A stretch of DNA of 64,000 nucleotides from OMPR01 sp965183835 (GTDB lineage: Bacteria; Pseudomonadota; Alphaproteobacteria; Rhodobacterales; Rhodobacteraceae). The notes under the pieces were generated by a model that saw only the letters and a list, made by a program, of their open reading frames with translations, was not told the origin of the DNA and did no database searches. Where the stretch lies: the NCBI GenBank assembly GCA_965183835.1, contig CBCYME010000021.1, positions 1-64,000 of the forward strand. The letters run 5' to 3'. Positions 53,188 to 62,664 of this stretch are shown piece after piece. Every line of letters starts with the position of its first letter. Positions within the stretch are counted from its first letter, which is position 1. Both the position numbers and the translations under genes were made by a program.

Positions 53188-54542
53188 GTGAAAGACTCAA
53201 ACTTTCTGAAAGAAAACAATGCTCGCCATTTCTGGCATCCCATGGCGCATCCCAAGGACAGTCAGAACAATCCTCCGACGATCTTGACCGGAGGCGAAGG
53301 TGTTTCGATCATTGATGTCGACGGACACAAGGCGTTGGACGCTGTTGGTGGTTTGTGGAACGTCAATCTGGGGTATTCCTGCGAGCCGGTGAAACAGGCC
53401 ATTGCGGACCAGCTGTCGGCGCTGCCGTATTATTCGACCTTTCGCGGCACCAGCAACGACAAGGCGATCGAGCTGTCCTATGAGCTGGCGGACTTCTTTG
53501 CGCCTGATGGGCTGACACGGGCGTTCTTTACATCGGGCGGGTCGGATTCCGTTGAAATCGCGTTGAAAATGGCACGCCAGTATCACCGGGTACGTGGCGA
53601 TGCGGGGCGCACTAAGTTTCTGAGCCTGAAGCAGGGTTATCACGGCACTCATTTCGGCGGCGCATCGGTCAATGGCAACGCCAAGTTCCGCAACACCTAT
53701 GAGCCGATGCTGCCGGGCTGTTTCCACATTCCGTCGCCGTACACCTATCGCAACCCGTTTGATGAAACAGATCCGGCGCGCTTGGCGCAGCTTTGCGTGC
53801 GTGCCCTTGAGGCCGAAATTGCATTCCAAGGTGCAAACACCATTGCCGCCTTTATCATGGAGCCGGTTCTGGGCGCGGGTGGGGTAATCCCACCGCACGC
53901 AAGCTTTATGCCGATGGTTGCCGAGGTTTGCAAAAAGAACGGGATTCTGTTGATTTCCGACGAAGTCATCACCGCCTTTGGCCGGACAGGCACCGAAAGC
54001 GGCGCGCGCCATTGGGGCGTGCAGCCAGATATCATGACCACCGCCAAGGCGATTACCAACGGATACTTCCCGTTTGGTGCGGCGATGATCGCCGGTCACG
54101 TGGCCGAAGTGTTCGAGAGCGACACCACCGGCATCGCGTCGATCGATCAGGGTTATACCTATTCCGGTCACCCGGTTGGCGCGGCGGCTGCATTGGCTGC
54201 GCTGAGCGAAATCCGCCGCCTCAAGGTGCACGAAAATGCAGCTGTACGCGGGGGCGGAACTGTTTGCAGGCATTAAGGCGTTGAAGGAAAAGTACGACGT
54301 TGTTGGTGATGTGGCGCGGTGGCGAAGGCCTGATGTGTGCGCTTGAGCTTGTTTCGGACCGCGACACCAAAGCCCCGGTTGGCAAAGCTGTTCCTGTGAC
54401 GTTGCAAAAAGCAGCATATGAGGACGGCGTGATGGTGCGCGTGTCAGGCAACAACGTGATCCTGTCGCCCCCGTTGGTCATCACCGCTGACGATGTGACC
54501 AAGATCCTATCAGCATTGGATACCGGCCTACGCGCCCTGTAA
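53188..54542 (+). pseudogene. Class III PLP aminotransferase, two frameshifts
   Basis: The first about 350 residues (FWHPMAHPKD ... GGEGVSIIDVDGHKALDAVGGLWNVNLGY) are normal for omega-amino acid/amine:pyruvate aminotransferases. The PLP Asp is in LISDEVITAFGRTG and the Schiff-base Lys in MTTAKAITNGYFP. Near 54250 and 54313 single surplus bases shift the frame; the end is found in two other frames: LYAGAELFAGIKALKEKYDVVGDV and RGGEGLMCALELVSDRDTKAP. Restored length about 450 residues. The amino donor is unknown; it may feed an aldehyde to the neighbouring dehydrogenase. Confidence 0.85.
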
Positions 54543-54577
54543 GGTATGGGGCGCGCTGGAAAACTGGCGCGCCCGTT

Positions 54578-55030
54578 TTAAACGCGGACCTGTTGCAACT
54601 CTTGCAGTAGGTCCAGCAATGTATCGAGCTTTTCCTGTCCCATCTGGGATTGGATCGACTGATAAATCCCGTTCGATACATGAATGTTGTCGCGCAAGAT
54701 GGCGCGCCCGGTTTCGGTGATCTCAACCAGCGTGCGTCGCTTGTCTGTCAAATCTGCGGCACGGGCGATTTGGCCGTCAGCCTCCATTGTGCGCAAAATA
54801 CGGGTCAGGCTGGGCAGTAGCAAACACGCCTCTTTGGCGATGGTGCTTTGTTCGACCCGTCCGCATTCCTCTAGTGTGCGCAGGATGCGCCATTTTTGTT
54901 CCGTCAGATTGAGGTCGTGCAGCATGTCCCGAATCGGAGACATCACGGTTTCACGCGCCCGCAAAAGCGCAATCGGAAGCGCACGCGAGGTTTCGCGGGT
55001 TCGCTGAAGAGGGGGATTTTCTACTGTCAT
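54578..55030 (-). CDS. hpaR: HpaR, MarR-family repressor of the homoprotocatechuate operon
   Basis: A 150-residue MarR protein whose sequence closely fits HpaR: SRALPIALLRARETVMSPIRDMLHDLNLTEQKWRILRTLEE, then the winged helix LLLPSLTRILRTMEADGQI and DKRRTLVEITETG. It represses hpa genes and releases DNA on binding the aromatic substrate. ATG 55030 is chosen; the longer frame crosses the promoter. It is divergent from hpaE with an inverted repeat between. Confidence 0.92.
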   Translation of the reverse strand: MTVENPPLQRTRETSRALPIALLRARETVMSPIRDMLHDLNLTEQKWRILRTLEECGRVEQSTIAKEACLLLPSLTRILRTMEADGQIARAADLTDKRRTLVEITETGRAILRDNIHVSNGIYQSIQSQMGQEKLDTLLDLLQELQQVRV

Positions 55031-55085
55031 ACCTGCATTCTCGGCGATTTTGAGATGATTAACAACACAACCGTTGACATGAGGT

Positions 55086-55115
55086 TCAATATACTTAACA
55101 TCGCAACTATATTGA
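55086..55115. promoter_or_regulatory. Candidate HpaR operator
   Basis: TCAATATA (55086-55093) and TATATTGA (55108-55115) form an 8-bp inverted repeat with a 14-bp spacer in the hpaR-hpaE divergent region. The centre-to-centre distance is about two helical turns, as expected for a MarR dimer or two dimers. Confidence 0.55.
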
Positions 55116-55146
55116 TTGACCCGAAGCTGTCCCAGCGGAGAAAGCC

Positions 55147-56658
55147 ATGTCTGACCTGACCACACATCTGTCCCAGCTCGAAACAGTTCTGGAGCGGTAT
55201 CGCGCAACTGGTATCGAAAACCTGATCGGGGGCGTTAGCCTGCCGTCCAGTTCTGGTGCAACGTTTGAAACGTGCTCGCCAGTGGATGACAGCCTGATCT
55301 GTTCGGTGGCGCGTGGGAACGAGGCCGACATCGACGCCGCTGCTGCGGCCGCCAAAGCTGCATTTCCTGCGTGGCGCGATACCTCTGCGGCGGACCGCAA
55401 AAAGGTTCTGATCAAGATTGCCGAGGGTATCGAAGCCCGTGCAGATGAAATTGCTGTCGCAGAATGCTGGGACACCGGGCAGGCCTATCGTTTCATGTCC
55501 AAGGCGGCGCTGCGTGGGGCGCAAAACTTTCGCTTTTTCGCTGACAAAGTGTCCAGCGCGCGGGACGGTCAGCAGCTACAATCGCCAACGCTGATGAATG
55601 TTACAACACGGGTGCCGTTGGGTCCGGTCGGGGTTATCACGCCGTGGAACACGCCGTTCATGCTGAGCACTTGGAAAATCGCGCCTGCACTGGCTGCGGG
55701 GTGCACGGTGGTGCATAAACCAGCTGAATTCAGCCCTCTGACAGCCCGTATTCTGGCTGAAATCGCACATGAGGCCGGTTTACCGGATGGGGTGTGGAAC
55801 CTCGTGAATGGTTTTGGTGAGGACGCAGGCCGCCGCCTGACGGAACACCCGGATATCAAGGCCATTGCCTTTGTTGGTGAAAGCCGCACGGGCAGTATGA
55901 TCATGAAACAAGGCGCGGATACGCTGAAGCGGGTGCATTTCGAATTGGGTGGCAAGAATCCAGTTGTTGTCTTTGATGACGCGGATCTGGATCGGGCCTT
56001 GGATGCTGCGATCTTTATGATTTATTCGCTGAACGGCGAACGCTGCACGTCGTCCTCGCGCCTGTTGGTTCAAGACACCATCGCGGATGAGTTCGAGGCC
56101 AAGCTGACCGCGCGCGTCAATAATATCAAGGTGGGCCACCCGTTGGATCCCGCGACAGAAATCGGCCCACTGATCCACAAGGAACATTTCGACAAGGTTG
56201 TCGAATATTTCGACGTGGCAAAGCAGGATGGCGCGACTATCGCAGCCGGTGGCGAGCGTTTGGGGGATGTTGGGTATTTCGTCAAACCAACCTTTGTGAC
56301 CCATGCGACGCCAGGCATGCGCATCGCCCAAGAAGAAATCTTTGGCCCCTATTTGACCTCGATCCGGTTCTCGACCGAGGAAGAGGCATTGGAGATCGCT
56401 AATGGCACGGAATACGGCCTGTCGGGCTATGTCTGGACCAACGATCTGACCCGCGCCTTGCGGTTCACCAACCAGCTAGAGGCCGGGATGATCTGGGTGA
56501 ATTCGGAAAATGTCCGCCATTTGCCTGCGCCGTTTGGCGGTGTCAAAGCCAGCGGCATTGGTCGCGATGGCGGCGATTGGTCGTTTGAATTCTATATGGA
56601 GCAAAAGCACATCGGATTTGCGCTTGGAGATCACAAGATCCCCAAATTGGGGGCCTGA
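55147..56658 (+). CDS. hpaE: 5-carboxymethyl-2-hydroxymuconate semialdehyde dehydrogenase
   Basis: A 503-residue ALDH. Catalytic Glu in HFELGGKNP and Cys in NGERCTSSSRL, plus GVITPWNTPFMLSTWKIAPALAAG. The LIGGVSLPSSSGATFETCSPVDDSL start and C-terminal MEQKHIGFALGDHKIPKLGA agree with HpaE. It oxidises the ring-cleavage product CHMS to 5-carboxymethyl-2-hydroxymuconate with NAD. First gene of the plus-strand hpa operon. Confidence 0.92.
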   Translation: MSDLTTHLSQLETVLERYRATGIENLIGGVSLPSSSGATFETCSPVDDSLICSVARGNEADIDAAAAAAKAAFPAWRDTSAADRKKVLIKIAEGIEARADEIAVAECWDTGQAYRFMSKAALRGAQNFRFFADKVSSARDGQQLQSPTLMNVTTRVPLGPVGVITPWNTPFMLSTWKIAPALAAGCTVVHKPAEFSPLTARILAEIAHEAGLPDGVWNLVNGFGEDAGRRLTEHPDIKAIAFVGESRTGSMIMKQGADTLKRVHFELGGKNPVVVFDDADLDRALDAAIFMIYSLNGERCTSSSRLLVQDTIADEFEAKLTARVNNIKVGHPLDPATEIGPLIHKEHFDKVVEYFDVAKQDGATIAAGGERLGDVGYFVKPTFVTHATPGMRIAQEEIFGPYLTSIRFSTEEEALEIANGTEYGLSGYVWTNDLTRALRFTNQLEAGMIWVNSENVRHLPAPFGGVKASGIGRDGGDWSFEFYMEQKHIGFALGDHKIPKLGA

Positions 56659-56680
56659 TCCCACTCTTGCTGACAAGACA

Positions 56681-56718
56681 TAGGAGCCTGTGAGGGGCCA
56701 CGCCCTCACCTCCTTTTT
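56681..56718 (+). terminator. Hairpin with T-run between hpaE and hpaD
   Basis: GTGAGGG (56690-56696) pairs with CCCTCAC (56703-56709), flanked by partly complementary AGGAG / CTCCT, and followed by TTTTT. It is placed 45 bp before hpaD and looks like a partial terminator or attenuator within the operon. Confidence 0.65.
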
Positions 56719-56763
56719 CGACTTAACGGAAACGCGCCCACATCCAACCTCCAGGAGGAGACT

Positions 56764-57618
56764 ATGGGAGAAATCGTTCTCGCAGCCAAATGCACCCACG
56801 TGCCAACGATGTTGATGTCTGAACAAGACGGCCCGATCAAAGGCAAGCGTCAGGCGGCCATTGATGGTCATCGTGAAATCGCACGCCGTGCCAAAGAGTT
56901 GGGCGCGACCACAGTGGTGATCTGTGACACCCATTGGGTGATTAATGCCGGGTTCCACATCAACTCCAATAGCCACTTCAAAGGCTTGTTCACCTCGAAC
57001 GAGTTTCCCCAGTTCATCAAGGATCTGCCGTATGAATATCGCGGCAACTCAGAACTGGGCGATGCCATTGCCAAGATTGCGACCGACAAAGGCGCTTATA
57101 CACTCAGCCATCAGGTCGACAGTTTGGAACTGGAATACGGCACCCTTGTTCCGATGCGGTTCATGAGCCGCGAGGCGGATTTCAAAGTCGTCTCGGTCGC
57201 GGCTTGGGCCACGGTGCACGGCCATGACGAAAGCCGCATCGTGGGCGAAGCCATTCGCGAGGCGATTGAAGCCAGTGATGAAAAAGTGTTGCTGGTTGCC
57301 TCGGGGTCGTTGTCTCATAAAATCTGGGCGAACAAGGATTATGCCGCCAACAACGGCACCTTTACCATCAGCTCTGAATTCAACCGCCAGATGGATCTGC
57401 ATGTGCTCGAAATGTGGAAGAACGGCGATCACGCGACCTTTCTCAAGATGCTGGGCGAATACGCCACCTATTGCTGTGGCGAAGGGTCCATGCACGACAC
57501 CGCGATGCTTTACGGTGCGCTAGGGTGGGACAGCTACGACGTGAAATGCGAAGTTGTGACCGACTATTTCCCCAGCTCTGGCACCGGCCAGACCAACGTT
57601 ATCTTTCCAGTCCAATAG
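56764..57618 (+). CDS. hpaD: 3,4-dihydroxyphenylacetate 2,3-dioxygenase, LigB (type III) family
   Basis: A 284-residue extradiol dioxygenase of the LigB/DODA fold, as HpaD of E. coli. Likely iron ligands or active-site His are His12 (KCTHVPTM), His57 (CDTHWV) and His185 (SGSLSHKIW). It cleaves homoprotocatechuate to CHMS with O2 and Fe(II). GGAGGAG lies just before ATG 56764. It is immediately followed by a second, unrelated dioxygenase predicted to do the same reaction. Confidence 0.92.
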   Translation: MGEIVLAAKCTHVPTMLMSEQDGPIKGKRQAAIDGHREIARRAKELGATTVVICDTHWVINAGFHINSNSHFKGLFTSNEFPQFIKDLPYEYRGNSELGDAIAKIATDKGAYTLSHQVDSLELEYGTLVPMRFMSREADFKVVSVAAWATVHGHDESRIVGEAIREAIEASDEKVLLVASGSLSHKIWANKDYAANNGTFTISSEFNRQMDLHVLEMWKNGDHATFLKMLGEYATYCCGEGSMHDTAMLYGALGWDSYDVKCEVVTDYFPSSGTGQTNVIFPVQ

Positions 57619-57628
57619 GAGATCCCGA

Positions 57629-58612
57629 ATGCCTGTTCCCGCTCCAAATCTGTACCCGGATTTCAACACAATCCGTCTGAGCCATGTGTGCCTGAATGTC
57701 AGTGATCTGGCGGCGTCGCGTACCTTTTATACCGATATGTTTGGTCTTCAGGTCACGGATGAGTCCGATAGCCATGTCTATCTCAGAGCACTTGAGGAGC
57801 GGGGCCACCATTCGGTGATCCTGCAAAAGTCAGATCAACCCGGCACGGTCGAGGTGATGGGGTTCAAAACCTATGACGAAGCTGATCTGGACAAGGCCGA
57901 GGCTTATTTCCAATCAAAAGGCCGACCAACGTCGTGGGTCGAACGCCCCTATCAGGGTCGCACATTGCTGACCTCTGACAACATGGGCATTCCGCTTGAA
58001 TTCTATCACAAGATGGACCGCCTTGCCCCAATCCATCAGGAATACGCGCGCTATCATGGTGTGCGTCCGCTGCGGATTGACCACTTCAACTGTTTTTCGA
58101 ACAACGTGGATGAAAGCGTCGCGTTCTATAACGACTTCGGGTTCCGCGTGACCGAATACACCGAGGACGAAGAGAGCGGAAAGCTCTGGGCGGCATGGAT
58201 GCATCGCAAGGGCGGCGTGCATGATATGGCGTTTACCAATGGTAAAGGTCCACGGATGCATCACCTTGCGTTCTGGGTCGCCAATCCGCTGCACATTATC
58301 GACCTGCTCGACGTGATGGCCACCACGGGATATGTCGAAAATATCGAACGTGGCCCTGGCCGACATGGGATTTCGAATGCGTTCTTCCTCTATATCCTTG
58401 ACCCTGATGGGCACCGGATCGAAATCTATAGCTCGGACTATCAGACCGTTGATCCAGATCACGAACCGCTGAAATGGGATCTGAAGGACCCGCAGCGTCA
58501 GACACTTTGGGGTGCGCCTGCACCGCGCAGCTGGTTTGAGCATGGCACCGAATTTGTCGGGGCAGAGGTCAAAGAACCTGCGTTGAATGCCACTCCGATC
58601 ATCGCGCCGTGA
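57629..58612 (+). CDS. Extradiol dioxygenase, VOC (type I) family, homoprotocatechuate type
   Basis: A 327-residue two-domain VOC protein. N-terminal domain from IRLSHVCLNVSDL; catalytic C-terminal domain with metal ligands His152 (RIDHFNCF), His211 or His212 (RMHHLAFW) and Glu265 (HRIEIYSSDY). This is the spacing of the Brevibacterium Fe and Arthrobacter Mn homoprotocatechuate 2,3-dioxygenases (His155, His214, Glu267, recalled). It has the same predicted reaction as the preceding gene but a different fold. Gap 10 bp. A related catechol could be the true substrate. Confidence 0.88.
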   Translation: MPVPAPNLYPDFNTIRLSHVCLNVSDLAASRTFYTDMFGLQVTDESDSHVYLRALEERGHHSVILQKSDQPGTVEVMGFKTYDEADLDKAEAYFQSKGRPTSWVERPYQGRTLLTSDNMGIPLEFYHKMDRLAPIHQEYARYHGVRPLRIDHFNCFSNNVDESVAFYNDFGFRVTEYTEDEESGKLWAAWMHRKGGVHDMAFTNGKGPRMHHLAFWVANPLHIIDLLDVMATTGYVENIERGPGRHGISNAFFLYILDPDGHRIEIYSSDYQTVDPDHEPLKWDLKDPQRQTLWGAPAPRSWFEHGTEFVGAEVKEPALNATPIIAP

Positions 58613-58625
58613 GCCGGAGACTGAC

Positions 58626-60100
58626 ATGATTGCTTTGAATGACAGCGGCCTGTTGCGACAGGCCGCCCGTGTGGGCGCGCGCTGGATCGACACGGATGCG
58701 GACACCGGGCTTGCAGTGACAGATCCGGCTACGGGCGAGTTGATTGGCTATGTGCCAAACCTAGGTGCCGAAGAAACCAACGAGGCGATTGAGGCGGCTG
58801 AAACAGCGCGCCATGCCTGGGCCGCGCGCACCGCCAAAGAGCGCAGCCAGATCCTGCGTCGGTGGTACGAGCTGATGATGGAACATCAGGATGATCTGGG
58901 CGCGATCCTGACGGCGGAGCAGGGCAAACCCCTGGCCGAGGCCAAAGGTGAAATCGCCTATGGCGCGTCGTTCATTGAATGGTTCGCAGAAGAAGCGCGT
59001 CGGGCATATGGCGACATCACTCCCGGGCATGCACCTGACAAGCGTATCTTGACCGTGAAGCAGCCGATCGGGGTTGTCGCGGCGATTACACCGTGGAACT
59101 TTCCCAATGCGATGATCACCCGTAAGGCAGGTCCGGCTTTGGCGGCTGGCTGCGCGATGGTGTTGAAACCTGCATCGCAAACGCCGTTCTCGGCCATAGC
59201 GCTGGCGGTTTTGGCAGAACGGGCAGGCATTCCGGATGGGTTGTTTTCGGTTGTGACCGGATCAGCTAGCGCCATTGGCGGTGTCATGACCAGCAGCAAA
59301 ACCGTGCGCAAGCTCACATTCACTGGATCGACCGAAGTGGGTGCGATGCTCTATGCGCAATGTGCGCCGACGATCAAAAAGCTGGGGCTGGAACTGGGCG
59401 GCAACGCGCCGTTCATCGTGTTTGACGATGCCGACCTAGACGCCGCCGTTGAAGGCGCGGTGATTGCCAAGTTTCGCAACAATGGTCAGACCTGCGTCTG
59501 CGCCAACCGGATCTACGTGCAGGCCGCGGTCTATGACGCCTTTGCTGAAAAGTTGCGCGCCAAGGTGGCCGCGCTGCGAACCGGAAACGGGTTTGATCAG
59601 GGCATCGTCTTTGGTCCGGCTGATTGATCAGGCCGCCGTTGATAAGGTGGCTGAACATATCAGCGACGCCACGGCCAAGGGCGCGACTGTGACCTTGGGT
59701 GGGAAAGCGCATGATTTGGGTGGTACTTTCTTTGAACCCACCATTCTGACCGACGTCACGGCTGACATGGCCGTCGCGACCGAAGAAACGTTTGGCCCTG
59801 TTGCACCCTTGTTCAAATTTGACACCGAGGCCGAGGTGGTCAAGGCCGCCAATGATACCGAGTTTGGCTTGGCTTCATATTTTTATTCCCGTGATCTGGC
59901 CCCGTGTCTGGCGGGTGTCCGAGGCGTTGGAATATGGCATGGTGGGGATCAACACCGGTTTGATTTCCACAGCCGAAGCCCCGTTTGGCGGGGTCAAATC
60001 CTCGGGACTGGGGCGCGAGGGATCGGCCCACGGGGTGGATGATTTCCTGGAACTTAAATATCTGTGCATGGGGGGTCTCACCCCTGCTGAAGGAGCCTGA
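58626..60100 (+). pseudogene. Succinate-semialdehyde dehydrogenase-like ALDH, two frameshifts
   Basis: Starts MIALNDSGLLRQAARVGARWID, like GabD. It contains TAEQGKPLAEAKGEIAYGASFIEWFAEEARR and PWNFPNAMITRKAGPALAAGC, both GabD-typical, with Glu in LELGGNAPF and Cys in GQTCVCANR. Surplus G near 59620 and surplus C near 59905 break the frame; the rest continues as GPLIDQAAVDKV and RVWRVSEALEYGMVGINTG. Restored length about 490. It suits the pathway, since HpaI releases succinic semialdehyde. Confidence 0.88.
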
Positions 60101-60103
60101 ATT

Positions 60104-60959
60104 ATGAAGATCGCAACCTATACAGCAAATGGAACACAGTTTTACGGCGCTATCACGGATGTGGGTGCCATTGCTCTGTCTTCTGAGTTCCCACAGTGGG
60201 CGACCCTGTATCAGGCGATTGCCGCAGGCGGGTTTAACCAGCTGGTCGCGGCGGCAGAGGGGAAATCGGTGACGCACACGGATTTCACCTATGACATGGT
60301 GATGCCAGATGCGCGGCGCATCTTGTGTGTTGGGGGTGAATTTTCCCGATCGGAATGCCGAATACAAAGATGGCAGTGAGTTGCCGAAATACATGTCGTT
60401 GTTTCCGCGCTTTGCCAGCGGTTTCACCGGTCACAACCGGCCCCTGATCCGCCCACCAGAAAACCACACGCTGGATTATGAGGGCGAAGTTGCCATTGTG
60501 ATCGGCAAGGGCGGACGTCGGATCTCGCAGGACGATGCCTATGACCACATCGCGGCGCTAACCCTATGTAATGAGGGCACCATTCGTGATTGGGTCCGTC
60601 ACGCTAAGTTCAACGTAACTCAGGGTAAGAACTGGGACAGCTCGGGCGCGATTGGCCCATGGTTGGTGCCGTTCACCGATGCGGCGCAGCTGGACGAGGC
60701 GCGGATCCTGACGCGAGTGAATGGTGAAGTACGCCAGGACGATACCCTGAACCGGATGATGTTCCCGATCCGACGCGAGATCGAATATATCTCGACGTTT
60801 ATGACGTTACAGCCGGGCGATATTATCGTGACGGGTACCCCAACGGGTGCAGGTGCGCGGTTTGATCCACCGAAATATCTGAAACCCGGCGATGTGGTCG
60901 AGGTTGAGGTCAACGGCATCGGAACCCTGCGCAACACCGTCGAGGACGAACAGGTATGA
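60104..60959 (+). pseudogene. hpaG: HpaG-like fumarylacetoacetate-hydrolase-family protein, one frameshift
   Basis: The start MKIATYTANGTQFYGAITD and the FAH core (HNRPLIRPPENHTLDYEGEVAIVIGKGGR, with the metal-binding DYEGEVA motif and LQPGDIIVTGTPTGAG) are in two frames. One surplus G near 60342 (GTTGGGGGT) separates them. Restored length about 284. HpaG-type enzymes decarboxylate or isomerise 5-oxopent-3-ene-1,2,5-tricarboxylate. The size is that of a single-domain FAH protein, smaller than the fused HpaG of E. coli. It overlaps hpaH by 4 bp. Confidence 0.88.
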
Positions 60960-61756
60960 CACCCGAGGATCACGCACAGGCCGCCGCGGATTTGCTGATG
61001 GCAGAACGCACAGGACAGCAAATCGGATTGCTCAGCCTGCGTCATCCAGAGATCACGATGGATGACGCTTATGCGGTGCAAAACGCGATTTACGCTCAAA
61101 AGCTGGCCGAAGGGCGCAAGGTCATCGGTTGGAAGATCGGCCTGACGTCTAAAGCGATGCAATATGCGCTGGGGATCGATATCCCTGACAGTGGCATTCT
61201 GTTTGATGACATGATGTTTGATGATGGCGAAGTTGTACCAAAAGGGCGGTTTATCCAGCCCCGGATCGAGGCCGAAATCGCCTTTGTCATGAAATCTGCC
61301 GTGGGCGGGGCAGGGGTTACGCGCGCCGATGTGATTGCTGCCACGGATTATGTCACGCCCAGTATCGAGATCCTCGACACCCGAATTCTGCGCGCCGATC
61401 CGGCTACGGGTCAGGCGCGGGTGATCTATGACACGATTAGCGACAACGCCGCCAATGCGGGGATTGTTCTTGGCCAACAGCAGCACGCAGTTGATGCCTT
61501 TGATCTGCGTTGGGTGGGTGCCATTACCTCTCGCGATGGCGCGGTTGAGGAGACCGGCCTGGGTGCCGGCGTCCTGAACGATCCGGTTGAAAGTGTGGTC
61601 TGGCTTGCGCGCCGCATGTCGGCTTATGGTCAAGCCATCGAGGCGGGGCAGGTGATCCTGTCTGGTTCCTTTATTCGCCCGGTAGAATGCCCGTCGGGCA
61701 CTGATATTCACGCCGATTTCGGACCCTTTGGTTCGGTCGCCTGCAGTTTTGAGTGA
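60956..61756 (+). CDS. hpaH: 2-oxohept-4-ene-1,7-dioate hydratase
   Basis: A 266-residue member of the MhpD/HpaH hydratase family (FAH-like fold). Family segments: RTGQQIGLLSLRHPEITMDDAYAVQNAIYAQKLAEGRKVIGWKIGLTSKAMQ, the metal ligand region RIEAEIAFVM, and LSGSFIRPVECPSGTDIHADFGPFGSV. It adds water to the HpaG product, giving the aldolase substrate. The start overlaps the hpaG stop. Confidence 0.92.
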   Translation: MTPEDHAQAAADLLMAERTGQQIGLLSLRHPEITMDDAYAVQNAIYAQKLAEGRKVIGWKIGLTSKAMQYALGIDIPDSGILFDDMMFDDGEVVPKGRFIQPRIEAEIAFVMKSAVGGAGVTRADVIAATDYVTPSIEILDTRILRADPATGQARVIYDTISDNAANAGIVLGQQQHAVDAFDLRWVGAITSRDGAVEETGLGAGVLNDPVESVVWLARRMSAYGQAIEAGQVILSGSFIRPVECPSGTDIHADFGPFGSVACSFE

Positions 61757-61763
61757 GGTCGCT

Positions 61764-62540
61764 ATGCCCGCCCCCAAGAATACGTTTAAACAGGATTTGA
61801 AAGAGGGTCAGGCCCAGATTGGATGCTGGGTCGGTCTGGCCGATGCATATGCGGCCGAGGTGATGTCGACCTGCGGGTTCGATTGGCTGGTGATTGATGG
61901 TGAACATGCCCCCAACGATTTGCGCAGTCTGCGTGATCAGTTGCAGGTGGTTTCCCCATCTGACAGCCACCCGGTGGTGCGTTTGCCGATTGGCGAAACC
62001 TGGATGGTGAAACAGGTGTTGGATGCTGGGGCGCAGACCGTGTTGATCCCGATGATCGACACCGCGGAGCAGGCCGCTGAAATGGTGCGTGCCTGCCGGT
62101 ATCCGCCCGAAGGCGTGCGCGGCGTTGGGTCATCTCTGGCGCGAGCATCGAAATTTGGTGAGATCACGGATTACTTGCACTCTGCTAATGAAGAGATTTG
62201 TCTGCTGGTGCAGGTCGAAAGCGTTGAGGCGATGGACAATCTGGGTGAAATTCTGACAGTCGAAGGCGTGGACGGCGTGTTCATCGGCCCTGCGGATCTG
62301 GCAGCGAGCATGGGTCATCTGGGCAACGCCAATCACCCGGACGTGGTTGCGGCTATCGAGAATGCAGTGACCCGTATCACCAAAGCGGGGCGCGCGGCGG
62401 GTATCCTGATCACGGATCTGACCGCGGCGAAACGCTATTTGGATCTGGGCGCGACATTTGTTGCGACGGGAATTGATGTCACGATGCTGGCAAACGCGGG
62501 TCGCAAGCTGGCCGCGGACAGCAAGGCTTTGATGAGCTGA
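61764..62540 (+). CDS. hpaI: 4-hydroxy-2-oxoheptane-1,7-dioate aldolase
   Basis: A 258-residue HpcH/HpaI class II aldolase. FDWLVIDGEHAPND provides the catalytic His48 (His45 in E. coli HpaI), QTVLIPMIDTAEQA the Arg/Met region, and metal ligands lie in VQVESVEAMDN and FIGPADLAASMG. It yields pyruvate and succinic semialdehyde. ATG 61764 is chosen for its family N-terminus MPAPKNTFKQDL; the longer frame overlaps hpaH. Last gene of the operon. Confidence 0.93.
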   Translation: MPAPKNTFKQDLKEGQAQIGCWVGLADAYAAEVMSTCGFDWLVIDGEHAPNDLRSLRDQLQVVSPSDSHPVVRLPIGETWMVKQVLDAGAQTVLIPMIDTAEQAAEMVRACRYPPEGVRGVGSSLARASKFGEITDYLHSANEEICLLVQVESVEAMDNLGEILTVEGVDGVFIGPADLAASMGHLGNANHPDVVAAIENAVTRITKAGRAAGILITDLTAAKRYLDLGATFVATGIDVTMLANAGRKLAADSKALMS

Positions 62541-62664
62541 AGGCCCTTGAGTGTTGGCTGTTGAGCATTATGAATGTGTGCCCTAAATTGTACGTCTATA
62601 CAGTTTGGGCTGAGGTCGAATGGCGGCTAATTGCGGCGATGGGTTAGAATAGACTACAACCAGT

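Noticed and set aside
53197..54417. A 406-residue open frame on the minus strand
   Set aside because: It is fully antisense to the well-conserved aminotransferase; its residues show no recognisable family and mirror the GC-skewed codon pattern of the real gene.
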